Assembly (NCBI GenBank): GCA_964581895.1
Contig: CAZOPR010000003.1
Location: 248,001-312,000 of the forward strand
Direction: 5' to 3'
DNA length: 64,000 bases
Origin: Exilispira sp964581895
Lineage (GTDB): Bacteria; Spirochaetota; JAAYUW01
Below are positions 37,838 to 46,359 of the stretch, in pieces (position 1 is the first letter of the stretch; the number at the start of each line of letters is the position of its first letter). Under the pieces are notes generated by a model that saw only the letters and a program-made list of their open reading frames with translations, searched no databases and was not told the origin of the DNA. Both the position numbers and the translations under genes were made by a program.

Positions 37838-38775
37838 TTTCAAATGAACTTAGTAATAATGAATATTACTCACATGCCATTGAACTATTATATACTTTGA
37901 CAGTAGCCGAAGTAATGGAAAAAAATGTTATCTCAGTAAATGAAAATATGACTATAAAAGAAACTATGGATATATTTAAAAAATTTCATATTACAGGCTG
38001 TCCAGTTGTCAATTCTGATAATATTCTTGTCGGTATTGTTTCAATGTCTGATATTCTTGATGCATTATATAAAAATAAAGCAGAAGACTTAGTCAAAAAT
38101 TGGATGACTACAAAAATATATACAATTCACCCAGAAGTAAACATAGTAAAAGCTCTTGACTTACTTTCTACTAAATCTGTTGGGAGAATTCCAGTAATTG
38201 ATTATGATAGAAAGGTCATAGGTATTATTACAAATGGTATAATACTTAAAAGTCTTCTTCTAAGGGTAGAAAAATTCAGTGAAGCGACAGAAAAAGAAGC
38301 AATAAAATTGGCTTCTGCTTTAAATCTTGATGAAATAAGGATAGATCAACCAATTAAATTCAAATGGGAATTAAAGGAAAATGATTTTGAAAATGCTGGA
38401 AAACTTTCTTCTGAATTAAAAAAAATCCTTGCTAAGATGAATATAGATAGAATAATAGTAAGAAGGATTTCAATCGCCACCTATGAGGCAGAAATCAATG
38501 TCTTGATACATAGCGTAGGTGGTTATGCACTTATTGATATTAACTCTGAAAGAATTCATGAAGAATTTATAGATTTTGGTCCTGGCATACCAGATATTGA
38601 TAAGGCAATGGAAGAAGGATACTCTACTGCAAGTCAAATAGCAAGAGATCTAGGCTTTGGGGCTGGTATGGGGCTTCCAAACATAAAGAAATCTGTAGAT
38701 ATTTTTAATTTACAATCCTCTGCAAATGAAGGAACAAAACTTATATTCGAAGTCTTCTTTGATAAGAAGCATTAA
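37834..38775 (+). CDS. two CBS domains fused to an RsbW/anti-sigma-type ATPase domain
   Basis: A 313-residue cytoplasmic regulator. Two CBS domains (about 18-75 and 85-145) form a Bateman module that usually binds adenine nucleotides. The C-terminal half is an HATPase of the anti-sigma kinase type, with YEAEINVLIHSVGGY as N box, IDFGPGIPD as G1 and GFGAGMGLPNIKKS as G2. Family knowledge: such domains phosphorylate or sequester anti-anti-sigma or sigma factors. The target is not identified here; sigma factors lie at 18.6 and 30.5 kb. Coupled by a 4-bp overlap to the NrnA-like gene. Confidence 0.85.
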   Translation: MISNELSNNEYYSHAIELLYTLTVAEVMEKNVISVNENMTIKETMDIFKKFHITGCPVVNSDNILVGIVSMSDILDALYKNKAEDLVKNWMTTKIYTIHPEVNIVKALDLLSTKSVGRIPVIDYDRKVIGIITNGIILKSLLLRVEKFSEATEKEAIKLASALNLDEIRIDQPIKFKWELKENDFENAGKLSSELKKILAKMNIDRIIVRRISIATYEAEINVLIHSVGGYALIDINSERIHEEFIDFGPGIPDIDKAMEEGYSTASQIARDLGFGAGMGLPNIKKSVDIFNLQSSANEGTKLIFEVFFDKKH

Positions 38776-38788
38776 TACAAGCGTCAAT

Positions 38789-39694
38789 ATGAGTAAACAA
38801 AAGATTAAAGATAATTCTTATATTTTAACCCAATATATCGACTATCTTTTTGGTGAAAAAAATTTTAGTATCAATACCATAAAGTCATATAAACATGACA
38901 TATTTAAGTTTTCTTCAGAAATAAATAAAAATTTTTCTGAGATAGATGAAGAAGATATTATATTTTTTCTATTTTCTGTTCAAAAAGAGGATATGACAAA
39001 TTCAACGGTGGCAAGATACTATTCTAGCCTGAGTAATTTCTTTGAATTTTTAATATTAAAAAATTATAGAAAATCAAACCTTATGTCTTTGATTGATTAT
39101 CCAAAAATATCAAAAAACCTTCCAGATTATTTAACACTTGAGGAAATTAAATTATTATTTGACACTATGGAAAAGGCTGATTTGGATGAATTTACTAAAA
39201 AGAGAGATTTAGCAATTTTCGAGATTTTGTACTCCTGTGGACTAAGAGTTACTGAATGCTGTGAACTAAAATTCAATCAGATAAATTTTGAAGAAAAATT
39301 TTTATTGGTTTATGGGAAAGGTAAAAAAGAGCGATTTGTCCCTTTTGGAAAAAGTGCTGATAAGAAGTTAAATGAATATCTTAATATTAGGAAAATACTT
39401 GATGTTAAAACACCATTTGTTTTTATTTCGAGGCTAAAAAAACCTATATCGAGAGTTGGAATCTGGAAGAGACTAAAGTATTATAGCAAACTTGCAAATA
39501 TTCAAAAAGATATCTATCCTCATATACTAAGGCATTCTTTTGCCACCCATTTAATAATGAATGGCGCTGATTTAAGATTTGTTCAGGAACTTTTAGGACA
39601 TAGTTCAATAGTAACAACCGAGATATATACTCAAATAGACTATACTCATCTTAAAAAAATGTATGAATCGTTTATCTTCAATCTTGATATCTAA
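38789..39694 (+). CDS. XerC/XerD-like tyrosine recombinase
   Basis: Site-specific recombinase of 301 residues, probably for chromosome dimer resolution. I choose the ATG at 38789, after the stop of the preceding gene; an upstream ATG at 38726 would lie inside it. The N-terminal SAM-like domain has FGEKNFSINTIKSYKHD. The catalytic residues are all present: Arg in SCGLRVTE, Lys in YGKGKKERFVPF, HILRHSFATHL, the second His in LLGHSSIVTTEIYTQI and the Tyr nucleophile in that same stretch. No mobile element surrounds it, so it is likely the housekeeping enzyme. Third in the DHH-CBS-Xer group. Confidence 0.9.
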   Translation: MSKQKIKDNSYILTQYIDYLFGEKNFSINTIKSYKHDIFKFSSEINKNFSEIDEEDIIFFLFSVQKEDMTNSTVARYYSSLSNFFEFLILKNYRKSNLMSLIDYPKISKNLPDYLTLEEIKLLFDTMEKADLDEFTKKRDLAIFEILYSCGLRVTECCELKFNQINFEEKFLLVYGKGKKERFVPFGKSADKKLNEYLNIRKILDVKTPFVFISRLKKPISRVGIWKRLKYYSKLANIQKDIYPHILRHSFATHLIMNGADLRFVQELLGHSSIVTTEIYTQIDYTHLKKMYESFIFNLDI

Positions 39695-39724
39695 TTTGTA
39701 AAAAATTTTCTATAATCTTGACAT

Positions 39725-40243
39725 TTATTCCATTAAATTTCTATAGATTTTAGTTAATAAATCATAGACATCTTCAATTTTTTCAGATTTTATAGTAGGC
39801 TGGTCTCTTTTATCATCAATACAAACTGCTGCATAATTTTTACTAACTCCATCTATCCAGCTACAACAGATTATAGGTTTATTATATTGCCAAGCATAAG
39901 TAAGTTCGCAAAGGGTACCACTTTTGCCTCCAACTACAACGACAACATCAGCAGAGGCGACGGTGATACAATTTCTTGCATAACCTATTGTAGTAGGTAT
40001 AGATATTGTGGAATAAATATTTCCACTATCAATAAAATCACCTGGTAAAATTGCCACGCAAATACCATTTGCATCATATGCACCTTTGGAACTTGCCTCC
40101 ATTACACCAGTTCTTCCGCCATTAATCAATATCCAGTTATTTTTTCCTATGAAGTATCCAAGCTGATAAGCAGTATCATACTCAGATTTGCTGGCATCAC
40201 TACTACCAATAATTGTGACTTGAAATTTTCTTAACCTTTTCAT
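39725..40243 (-). CDS. TIGR00725-like LOG-family protein
   Basis: A 172-residue Rossmann-fold protein of the LOG/TIGR00725 group. It shows IGSSDAS near the start, NGGRTGVMEASSKGAY, LPGDF, and VVVVGGKSGTLCELTYAWQYNKP, the nucleotide-binding PGGxGTxxE equivalent (here GGKSGTLCE). Some relatives are nucleoside 5'-monophosphate phosphoribohydrolases; the activity of this subgroup is not known to me. It lies 46 bp downstream of coaD on the same strand. Confidence 0.85.
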   Translation of the reverse strand: MKRLRKFQVTIIGSSDASKSEYDTAYQLGYFIGKNNWILINGGRTGVMEASSKGAYDANGICVAILPGDFIDSGNIYSTISIPTTIGYARNCITVASADVVVVVGGKSGTLCELTYAWQYNKPIICCSWIDGVSKNYAAVCIDDKRDQPTIKSEKIEDVYDLLTKIYRNLME

Positions 40244-40289
40244 AATTAATTCTTTATTTTTTTGCTTTTTATTTTCTTTTTTTTATCTT

Positions 40290-40772
40290 TTATATTTTAT
40301 ATCTTTCTTTTAGCATTTTATTTACAATATCTGGAACCATTGCAGATACATCTCCTCCAAGACTTGCAATCTGTTTTATCAAAGAGGATGAAAGATAAAA
40401 GTATTTTTCATCAGTCATTAAAAATATAGTGTCCACACCTTTTGAAGATAACCATCTGTTTGCTAAAGCCATTTCAAACTCATACTCGAAATCAGACACA
40501 GCTCTTAATCCTCTTACCAGATAATGTATATCTTTATCCATTAGAAAATCTATTAATAAACCTTTATGGCATTCCACAGAGACATTTGGCATCTCTTTTG
40601 TTAGTTCTTTTGCTATAAAAAGCCTTTCATCTAAAGAGAAAAGCATACTCTTTGACGGGTTGGAACTTATTAAGACAATAAGGTGATCAAATAACTTTGA
40701 AGAGCGAACAATAATATCTAAGTGCCCCTTTGTAATAGGATCAAAAGAACCAGGATAAACTCCAATTTTCAT
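40290..40772 (-). CDS. coaD: phosphopantetheine adenylyltransferase
   Basis: Makes dephospho-CoA from phosphopantetheine and ATP, the fourth step of CoA synthesis. The 160 residues match the family length. The nucleotidyltransferase motif is YPGSFDPITKGHLDII (T/H-x-G-H), followed by VRGLRAVSDFEYEFEMALAN and the second nucleotide motif LSSSLIKQIASLGGDVSAMV. An AAGGGAA ribosome site precedes the ATG. Confidence 0.97.
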   Translation of the reverse strand: MKIGVYPGSFDPITKGHLDIIVRSSKLFDHLIVLISSNPSKSMLFSLDERLFIAKELTKEMPNVSVECHKGLLIDFLMDKDIHYLVRGLRAVSDFEYEFEMALANRWLSSKGVDTIFLMTDEKYFYLSSSLIKQIASLGGDVSAMVPDIVNKMLKERYKI

Positions 40773-40866
40773 GGTATTCCCTTTTTTGAAAATATTTACA
40801 TACTTTTTCAGTTTTTCAAATTTTATTAGCTACCTCAAATTCTACCAGATTCTTAAAATTTCACCA

Positions 40867-40894
40867 TTGAAAGATAAAATTAATTAATTATAAT
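40867..40894 (+). promoter_or_regulatory. sigma-70-type promoter for the GAF membrane protein
   Basis: TTGAAA (40867-40872) and a perfect TATAAT (40889-40894) with a 16-bp spacer. The predicted start near 40901 falls on the TAGGG ribosome site directly before the ATG at 40907, so the leader would be only a few bases. A chance -10 in AT-rich DNA cannot be excluded. Confidence 0.5.
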
Positions 40895-40906
40895 AAAAGT
40901 AGGGTT

Positions 40907-42079
40907 ATGAAGGTGTTATCAAAGAAAAATTTTATACTAACATCAATTTTTTTGATTTTTATCATAATAATCTATATATGTTTAACCTTTTTTTTTAATA
41001 GAGATTTTTCATTTTTTAACCAAGATTTTCTTAAGATTAAAAATCTTTCTAAAATCTATTATTTTTTCTTTCTGATTTTACCTATTTTGATAATCTATCT
41101 TCTAATTAAAAATTATTTTTTACTTGAAAAATCATATTTCTTTGAATTTATCTGTCATTTATCAACATATCTTTTATTTGGCTTCCCTTTTTTATTTTTA
41201 TCTTTTTTAGCTGATTTTCTTTTTAATCATAATAATAAAAAAAGAACTTTTTTTAATCTTTTAATTTCCTTTTTATCCTTTATAATAATTGATTATTCAT
41301 TGTATTACTTTAAAGATTATGGTTATATTTTCTCTTTGATTGTTTTATTTTTCTCCTCTTTTTATATAAATTATTTAAACAATGAAAAATATATTTACTC
41401 AAATACAATTACCCTTTGGTTTTATACAATTTTTATAATTTTTATTCATTTTCTCTACTTTACTTTAGCCTTAAAAGAAAAATACTATTTCCCCTTTTTT
41501 ATCTTTTCTTTTTTCTTTTTATTTTTGATAACTATATTAAATATTTTTTTCAATATAAAATCAGAAATCGAAAAGCAAAAGAGTAATTTTTTAGAAAAAA
41601 TGTTGAACTTTACCTTTAATTCGGATATTAGCCTGGATAGAGAAAATTACTTTGAACAGATCAGTAAATTATTATTAAGCTATATAAAATATGACCTTTT
41701 ATTTATTGGAAAGCTTTATAATAATTCAAATGATTTACAGATTATTTTTGCTACAGAAAAAGGAAAAATCTTAAAACCACAGATAATAAAATTAAAAAAC
41801 ACAATTTCTTCTCTGGCAATTAAATCAAAAAATAGTTATACATATTTTGAAGATATATCCAAAATACCAAATACAATGTATGCAAGATTGGAAGAAAGCA
41901 AAATAAATACAAAATCATTTTTAGCAGTACCTATAAAAGATAAGTACAAAAGGGATCTTGCAATTATAGGAATGGAAAAAGAAAATAGTGAAAAGATAAA
42001 AAAATCCCAGATAGAATTATTATTATTGTTTTCTAAATATATACAGTTTGCTCTGCAAAATTGTAAAGATGAAAATTAA
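40907..42079 (+). CDS. polytopic membrane protein with C-terminal GAF domain
   Basis: A 390-residue inner-membrane protein. About seven hydrophobic segments fill residues 8-215; the cytoplasmic remainder (about 235-390) resembles a GAF domain: ISKLLLSYIKYDLLFIGKLY, then SLAIKSKNSYTYFEDISKIP and KSFLAVPIKDKYKRDLAIIG. The chain stops after the GAF helix, with no kinase, cyclase or phosphatase domain, so an output partner is needed. The promoter-like boxes upstream suggest it starts a plus-strand unit with the coiled-coil protein and the chemoreceptor. Confidence 0.65.
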   Translation: MKVLSKKNFILTSIFLIFIIIIYICLTFFFNRDFSFFNQDFLKIKNLSKIYYFFFLILPILIIYLLIKNYFLLEKSYFFEFICHLSTYLLFGFPFLFLSFLADFLFNHNNKKRTFFNLLISFLSFIIIDYSLYYFKDYGYIFSLIVLFFSSFYINYLNNEKYIYSNTITLWFYTIFIIFIHFLYFTLALKEKYYFPFFIFSFFFLFLITILNIFFNIKSEIEKQKSNFLEKMLNFTFNSDISLDRENYFEQISKLLLSYIKYDLLFIGKLYNNSNDLQIIFATEKGKILKPQIIKLKNTISSLAIKSKNSYTYFEDISKIPNTMYARLEESKINTKSFLAVPIKDKYKRDLAIIGMEKENSEKIKKSQIELLLLFSKYIQFALQNCKDEN

Positions 42080-42152
42080 TAAAAAAATTTTATAAAGATA
42101 GAAAATTTTAAGATAAAGAAAAAGATTTAATATAAAAAAATAAGGAACAATT

Positions 42153-42560
42153 TTGAATCTATCTTATATTATTGAAATTTTAAAGAAAAAGATCGAACTA
42201 TTAAATCAATATAAGGATCTTTTATATAAATTAAAGCTCTTAGATGTTGATAATGAAAACTTCACAGATGAAATTGAAGCAGTAATAAAAAAACAATCCT
42301 TTATTATAGATGAAATTAAGCAATATGATAATGTTTATTTATCTTTAATAAAAGGGAATAATAAGATTTTAATTGAAATGAAAAATCTAATAGATGAAGA
42401 AAATAAAATAAAAAAAGAAATAGATAATTTACTTTTTGTTGTTATAGAAAAATTTTCTAATGAAAAGAAGGAAGTTAAAAATATAATTGACAATATAAAA
42501 ATTCAAAAAAATAACTTTCTATCGGAAGAAAGTTCAAGGTTTTTCGAAAAAAAGATCTGA
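42153..42560 (+). CDS. coiled-coil protein, possibly FlgN-like
   Basis: A 135-residue all-helical protein starting at TTG, chosen because AAGGA lies 7 bp upstream. It has long amphipathic helices (LKKKIELLNQYKDLLYKL; IKKQSFIIDEIKQYDNVYL). Size and pattern recall FlgN/FliT-type export chaperones, and the chemoreceptor gene follows, but no diagnostic motif is present, so the assignment is tentative. Confidence 0.55.
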   Translation: MNLSYIIEILKKKIELLNQYKDLLYKLKLLDVDNENFTDEIEAVIKKQSFIIDEIKQYDNVYLSLIKGNNKILIEMKNLIDEENKIKKEIDNLLFVVIEKFSNEKKEVKNIIDNIKIQKNNFLSEESSRFFEKKI

Positions 42561-42701
42561 AAATTTGACTTTTTATAAATCATTAATTATCTTGTTTTAA
42601 GCATAAAAAATAAGTTATATTTATAAAATACTAATTTGAACTATTTTATTCTTATTTTTTAAGAAATTTTTTTATTTTGTTTAATTTTATTAGGAGGGAA
42701 T

Positions 42702-44789
42702 ATGAAATCAAGTATTTCTCAAAAAATTATTTTATTTTTTTCTTTATTCTCTATTATAACATTTCTTACTTTTGCAATTTTGATAGTATCTTTTATACAA
42801 AATAATATAGTCACATATATAATAAATCTTGGATCTGAGATTACTCAAAAAGCAGGGCAGCAACTTGGAGTTCTTCTTGATGGATATATTCAAGAATTAA
42901 AACTTTTATCAAGAAACAGAGCTTTTCAAAATAATGATTGGAATCTCATAAAAACTGAATTTGATTATCTTGCAGATAAGATGAATCCAGATTTTGAAAT
43001 GCTTTTTTATGCAGACATTAATGGTGATACATATACAACCAACAAAACTCAAGTAAACATTAAAGATAGGGGATATTTTATAGATATCTTTGTTAAAGGC
43101 AAAGATTATTCGATAAGCGACCCTATTATATCAAGAGCAACTGGAGCGAAAATATTTGTAATAGCTATTGCTGTCTATAATGAAAACAAAGAAAAGGTCG
43201 GAATTGTTGCAGCTACAATTACTTTAAATAAACTTTCAAAAATAGCAAATAGCATTAAATTTGGCGAAAGTGGTTACGTATTTATTTTTGACAGTGCTGG
43301 GACAATAATAGCACATCCAAACAAAGATTTTACTATGCAAAAAAAGATAGATCAACTTGATGAAGAAGGTTATAAAGGATTTAAATCTTCTTTTGAAGCT
43401 TTTAAAACCTCTGAAAATGGTTTAATAACTATTACTAACCCTCAAAAGAAAAAAGAAGATATTACTTTCGCGAAAATACCAAACTCAAATAACTGGAAAA
43501 TAGCACTTTCCATTACTGATGAAGAATTGAGATCACCTATTATAAAAATCATTCAGATAATAGTTATAGTTTCTGCCATATCTGTATTATTGACAATTCT
43601 TGTATCATCTATTTTTGGAAGGTTAATAACCAAACCTGTTAAAAATGTTTCAAATTTCTTTATGCAAATGTCAGAGGGAGAAGGAGATCTTACTAAAAAG
43701 ATAACACATACTTCAAATGATGAAGTTGGAATACTTTCCAATAACTTCAATAAATTTATTTCTAACCTTGCAGATATGGTAAAATCTATTAGAAATTCAA
43801 CGGATAGTCTTTCAAAAGTTGGTGTTGATTTATCAGCTCAAATGACTGAAAATGCTGCGGCAGTAAATGAAATTTCCGCAAATGCACTAAGCATAAAAAA
43901 ACAGATAGAAAATCAAACAGATTTCATAAATAATACAAAAAACAATGTTGATTCAATCTTAGAAAATCTTGAAAAACTAAATCAAAATATTGAAAATCAA
44001 TCTGCAAGTCTAATAGAATCTTCATCATCAATAGAAGAGATGGTAAGAAATATTCAATCAACAAACGATATACTGCAAAAAAATAATGAAACTGTTGAAC
44101 AGATGATGATGGGGGCAGATAAAGGGAAAAAAGGGATGGATGATGTTGCGGATCTTGTTAAAGAAATTTCAACAAACTCTGAAGGATTAATGGAAGCTGT
44201 CAGTGCCATCCAGAATATTGCTGATCAGATAAATTTACTGGCAATGAACGCTGCTATAGAAGCTGCTCATGCTGGAGAGTCTGGCAAAGGTTTTGCAGTT
44301 GTTGCTGAAGAGATAAGAAAACTTGCTGAAAATTCAAACACAAAAGGAAGATCTATAACAAATGTACTTGGTCAGCTTAAAAAATCAATAGATCAGGTGT
44401 CAGAAGCAACTTCGAATACTCAGAAATTGTTTGAATCCTTTTATGAACTGGCAAAAGTTGTCAACCAACAGGAATCAATTATAAAAAATGCAATGGAAGA
44501 ACAAAACTCTGGTTCAAAACAAATTTTAGAAGCTATAAAACAGATTTCTAATATTACATCAAATATAAAGACTGATTCTTCTAAAATGGTGAATGATAGC
44601 ACCAGGATAAAAGATGTATTTGAAAAATTGATGAGTGCTACATATGAGATAAATAAAAGCATTGAAGAGATGAGCGTTGGACTTTCTCAGATAAATACAA
44701 GTATAAGCAAAATCCAAGATTTATCCTTGGTTAATAAAGAAAATATTACAAAAGTTGCACAACAGATGAATAAATTTAAGATAGAATGA
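42702..44789 (+). CDS. methyl-accepting chemotaxis protein
   Basis: A 695-residue transmembrane chemoreceptor. Membrane segments lie at about 8-33 and 280-305; between them is a dCache-like periplasmic sensor (DRGYFIDIFVKGKDYSISDP and FGESGYVFIFDSAGTIIAHP are typical). HAMP follows (ITKPVKNVSNFFMQMSEGEG), then the long signalling coiled coil with the conserved hairpin IADQINLLAMNAAIEAAHAG and GKGFAVVAEEIRKLAENS. No C-terminal pentapeptide for CheR is seen. A strong AGGAGG site lies 6 bp before the ATG. It implies a motile organism. Confidence 0.96.
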   Translation: MKSSISQKIILFFSLFSIITFLTFAILIVSFIQNNIVTYIINLGSEITQKAGQQLGVLLDGYIQELKLLSRNRAFQNNDWNLIKTEFDYLADKMNPDFEMLFYADINGDTYTTNKTQVNIKDRGYFIDIFVKGKDYSISDPIISRATGAKIFVIAIAVYNENKEKVGIVAATITLNKLSKIANSIKFGESGYVFIFDSAGTIIAHPNKDFTMQKKIDQLDEEGYKGFKSSFEAFKTSENGLITITNPQKKKEDITFAKIPNSNNWKIALSITDEELRSPIIKIIQIIVIVSAISVLLTILVSSIFGRLITKPVKNVSNFFMQMSEGEGDLTKKITHTSNDEVGILSNNFNKFISNLADMVKSIRNSTDSLSKVGVDLSAQMTENAAAVNEISANALSIKKQIENQTDFINNTKNNVDSILENLEKLNQNIENQSASLIESSSSIEEMVRNIQSTNDILQKNNETVEQMMMGADKGKKGMDDVADLVKEISTNSEGLMEAVSAIQNIADQINLLAMNAAIEAAHAGESGKGFAVVAEEIRKLAENSNTKGRSITNVLGQLKKSIDQVSEATSNTQKLFESFYELAKVVNQQESIIKNAMEEQNSGSKQILEAIKQISNITSNIKTDSSKMVNDSTRIKDVFEKLMSATYEINKSIEEMSVGLSQINTSISKIQDLSLVNKENITKVAQQMNKFKIE

Positions 44790-44823
44790 TTTAGAAAAGA
44801 TGCTTATTTTATTAATAAATCGT

Positions 44824-44992
44824 TTTATTGCAAATAGTTTATTATAAGTAATTTACTCTAATTAATTTAATATAAGAAGTTTATGCCAAGTAATTTATTT
44901 TAAAGAGTTTATTTTAATATAGTTTATTTTAAGTAGTCTATTTTAAATAGTCTATTTTAAATAGTTTATTTTAAGTAGTTTATTCTAAATAC
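44824..44992. repeat. 14-bp minisatellite, 12 copies
   Basis: Twelve consecutive units start at 44824, 44838, 44852, 44866, 44880, 44894, 44908 (15 bp), 44923, 44937, 44951, 44965 and 44979. The consensus is TTTATTTTAAGTAG; two adjacent inner copies are identical (TCTATTTTAAATAG). The array fills the gap between the convergent chemoreceptor and UDP-sugar pyrophosphorylase genes, and the last unit includes the stop codon and last codons of the latter. Confidence 0.88.
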
Positions 44993-46359
44993 AATTTATT
45001 AGGAACTTTTTTAAGATAGTTTTTAATTTTACTAATAAATTGCTCCTCATTAACTGCAAATAAAGGGGATATTTCAACAGTTGCTTTATTTTCTTTATCA
45101 AATTCTATACCAGAATTTTTTAGCCATTTTTTAAATAGATTTGACATTCCTTCTTTACAGGTCTGGATAGAATCTTCACCTTCTTTGTTTTTTAATGGTG
45201 CAAACTCTTCTTCTCTTGTTGTTTCATAAAATATAGCATTTTTTGCCATAGGGATGGCATCAAAAACAAACTGTTCAAGTTTTATTCCATTTGGTTTTTC
45301 TGGTTTAATAATGGCATTTTTTTCATAATCATAATATGGAATTTTTTTCTTTGCTATATGATAAGGAAGTTGAAGTTTTTCAGTCGTTATTCTATCAATA
45401 AAATCAACTGAAAAAATATGAATTGCAATAGAACCAAAATTAAAAAGCAATCTGTTATCGCTATCCTTTTTTTCTGCTAAATCTTGAGGCAAATCTGAAT
45501 ATTCTATAATTGCAGGTTTACCATCTATTAAACAAGCCACTCCAACTTTTTCATCTGCTGACCTTTTGGGTAAAACTTTTGAGGAGACCTCGCTATTTTC
45601 TAAAATATGAAGTCCTAAAAATACAGGATCGGAAATATTTATTAAAGGATTATCAACTTGAAAATAGGAAAGATATTTTATTCCTTTTTCCTTCATTAAA
45701 TCAATCATACCACTATTTTTAAGGGCAAGTAAAGAGCCTCCATGTCCATCTGGAGCAGTAAAAATAGTTAATCTATCACTTAAAATTAAATCATTATTTA
45801 TGTCTAAAGATGGCAAGTCTCTCTGTTTGAAAAAATGGATTTCATTCAAATCATACCAATCTTTTCCATATTCATTAAAAAATGAAACAGTTTCCTCGTG
45901 ATTTGTAGAACTTGTCATAATAAAAAGTTCAGGTGAAAAACCATAGTATTTACCAAAAGCTGCTACCTTTTCAGTATGAATTTGAAATAAGCTTTTTTGT
46001 AAAATAGGAGATATAGGAAAAAGACCTTTTGGATGTTCAAAACCAAGACGAGATCCCTGACCTCCAGCAACTATAAAAAAAGCAACTTCCCCTTTAGATA
46101 ATGCCTTTTCACCTATTTCTTTATATTTTTTTGTGTCAAATTTACCTTGCTCAAAAACAAATGGTCTTTCAATTTTATTAAATCTAATTAAAGTTTGCTC
46201 TTTGTTTTTATTTATTATCTTAAAATAATTTTCAATATCAAGTTTTTCAAGGTTTTCAATAATCTTATTTTTTTCTTCATCTTTCAAGCTATTTAAATAT
46301 TTGATTAATTTTTCCTGCCTATTTTTCTTTAAAAGATCAATTATCAAATCTTTTCCCAT
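44980..46359 (-). CDS. UDP-N-acetylglucosamine pyrophosphorylase, eukaryotic UAP type (UDPGP family)
   Basis: Forms a UDP-sugar from UTP and a sugar 1-phosphate. The 459 residues carry the UDPGP nucleotide loop GGQGSRLGFEHPKG (99-112), then IMTSSTNHEETVSFF, the catalytic-site FTAPDGHGGSLLAL, and FQVDNPLINISDP. The C-terminal EEFAPLKNKEGEDSIQT is of the UAP (GlcNAc-1-phosphate) rather than UGP type. This differs from bacterial GlmU. Its start overlaps the end of the ROK kinase by 16 bp, suggesting joint use of a phosphorylated (amino)sugar. Its last codons lie in the 14-bp repeat array. Confidence 0.82.
   Translation of the reverse strand: MGKDLIIDLLKKNRQEKLIKYLNSLKDEEKNKIIENLEKLDIENYFKIINKNKEQTLIRFNKIERPFVFEQGKFDTKKYKEIGEKALSKGEVAFFIVAGGQGSRLGFEHPKGLFPISPILQKSLFQIHTEKVAAFGKYYGFSPELFIMTSSTNHEETVSFFNEYGKDWYDLNEIHFFKQRDLPSLDINNDLILSDRLTIFTAPDGHGGSLLALKNSGMIDLMKEKGIKYLSYFQVDNPLINISDPVFLGLHILENSEVSSKVLPKRSADEKVGVACLIDGKPAIIEYSDLPQDLAEKKDSDNRLLFNFGSIAIHIFSVDFIDRITTEKLQLPYHIAKKKIPYYDYEKNAIIKPEKPNGIKLEQFVFDAIPMAKNAIFYETTREEEFAPLKNKEGEDSIQTCKEGMSNLFKKWLKNSGIEFDKENKATVEISPLFAVNEEQFISKIKNYLKKVPNKLYLE

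Noticed and set aside
38789..39694. Xer recombinase as an integrase of a mobile element
   Set aside because: No attachment repeats, tRNA junction or element genes surround it; it sits in an ordinary gene group.
44824..44992. CRISPR array
   Set aside because: Units are directly adjacent, 14 bp long, without spacers; no cas genes are present. The same applies to 56667-56756.
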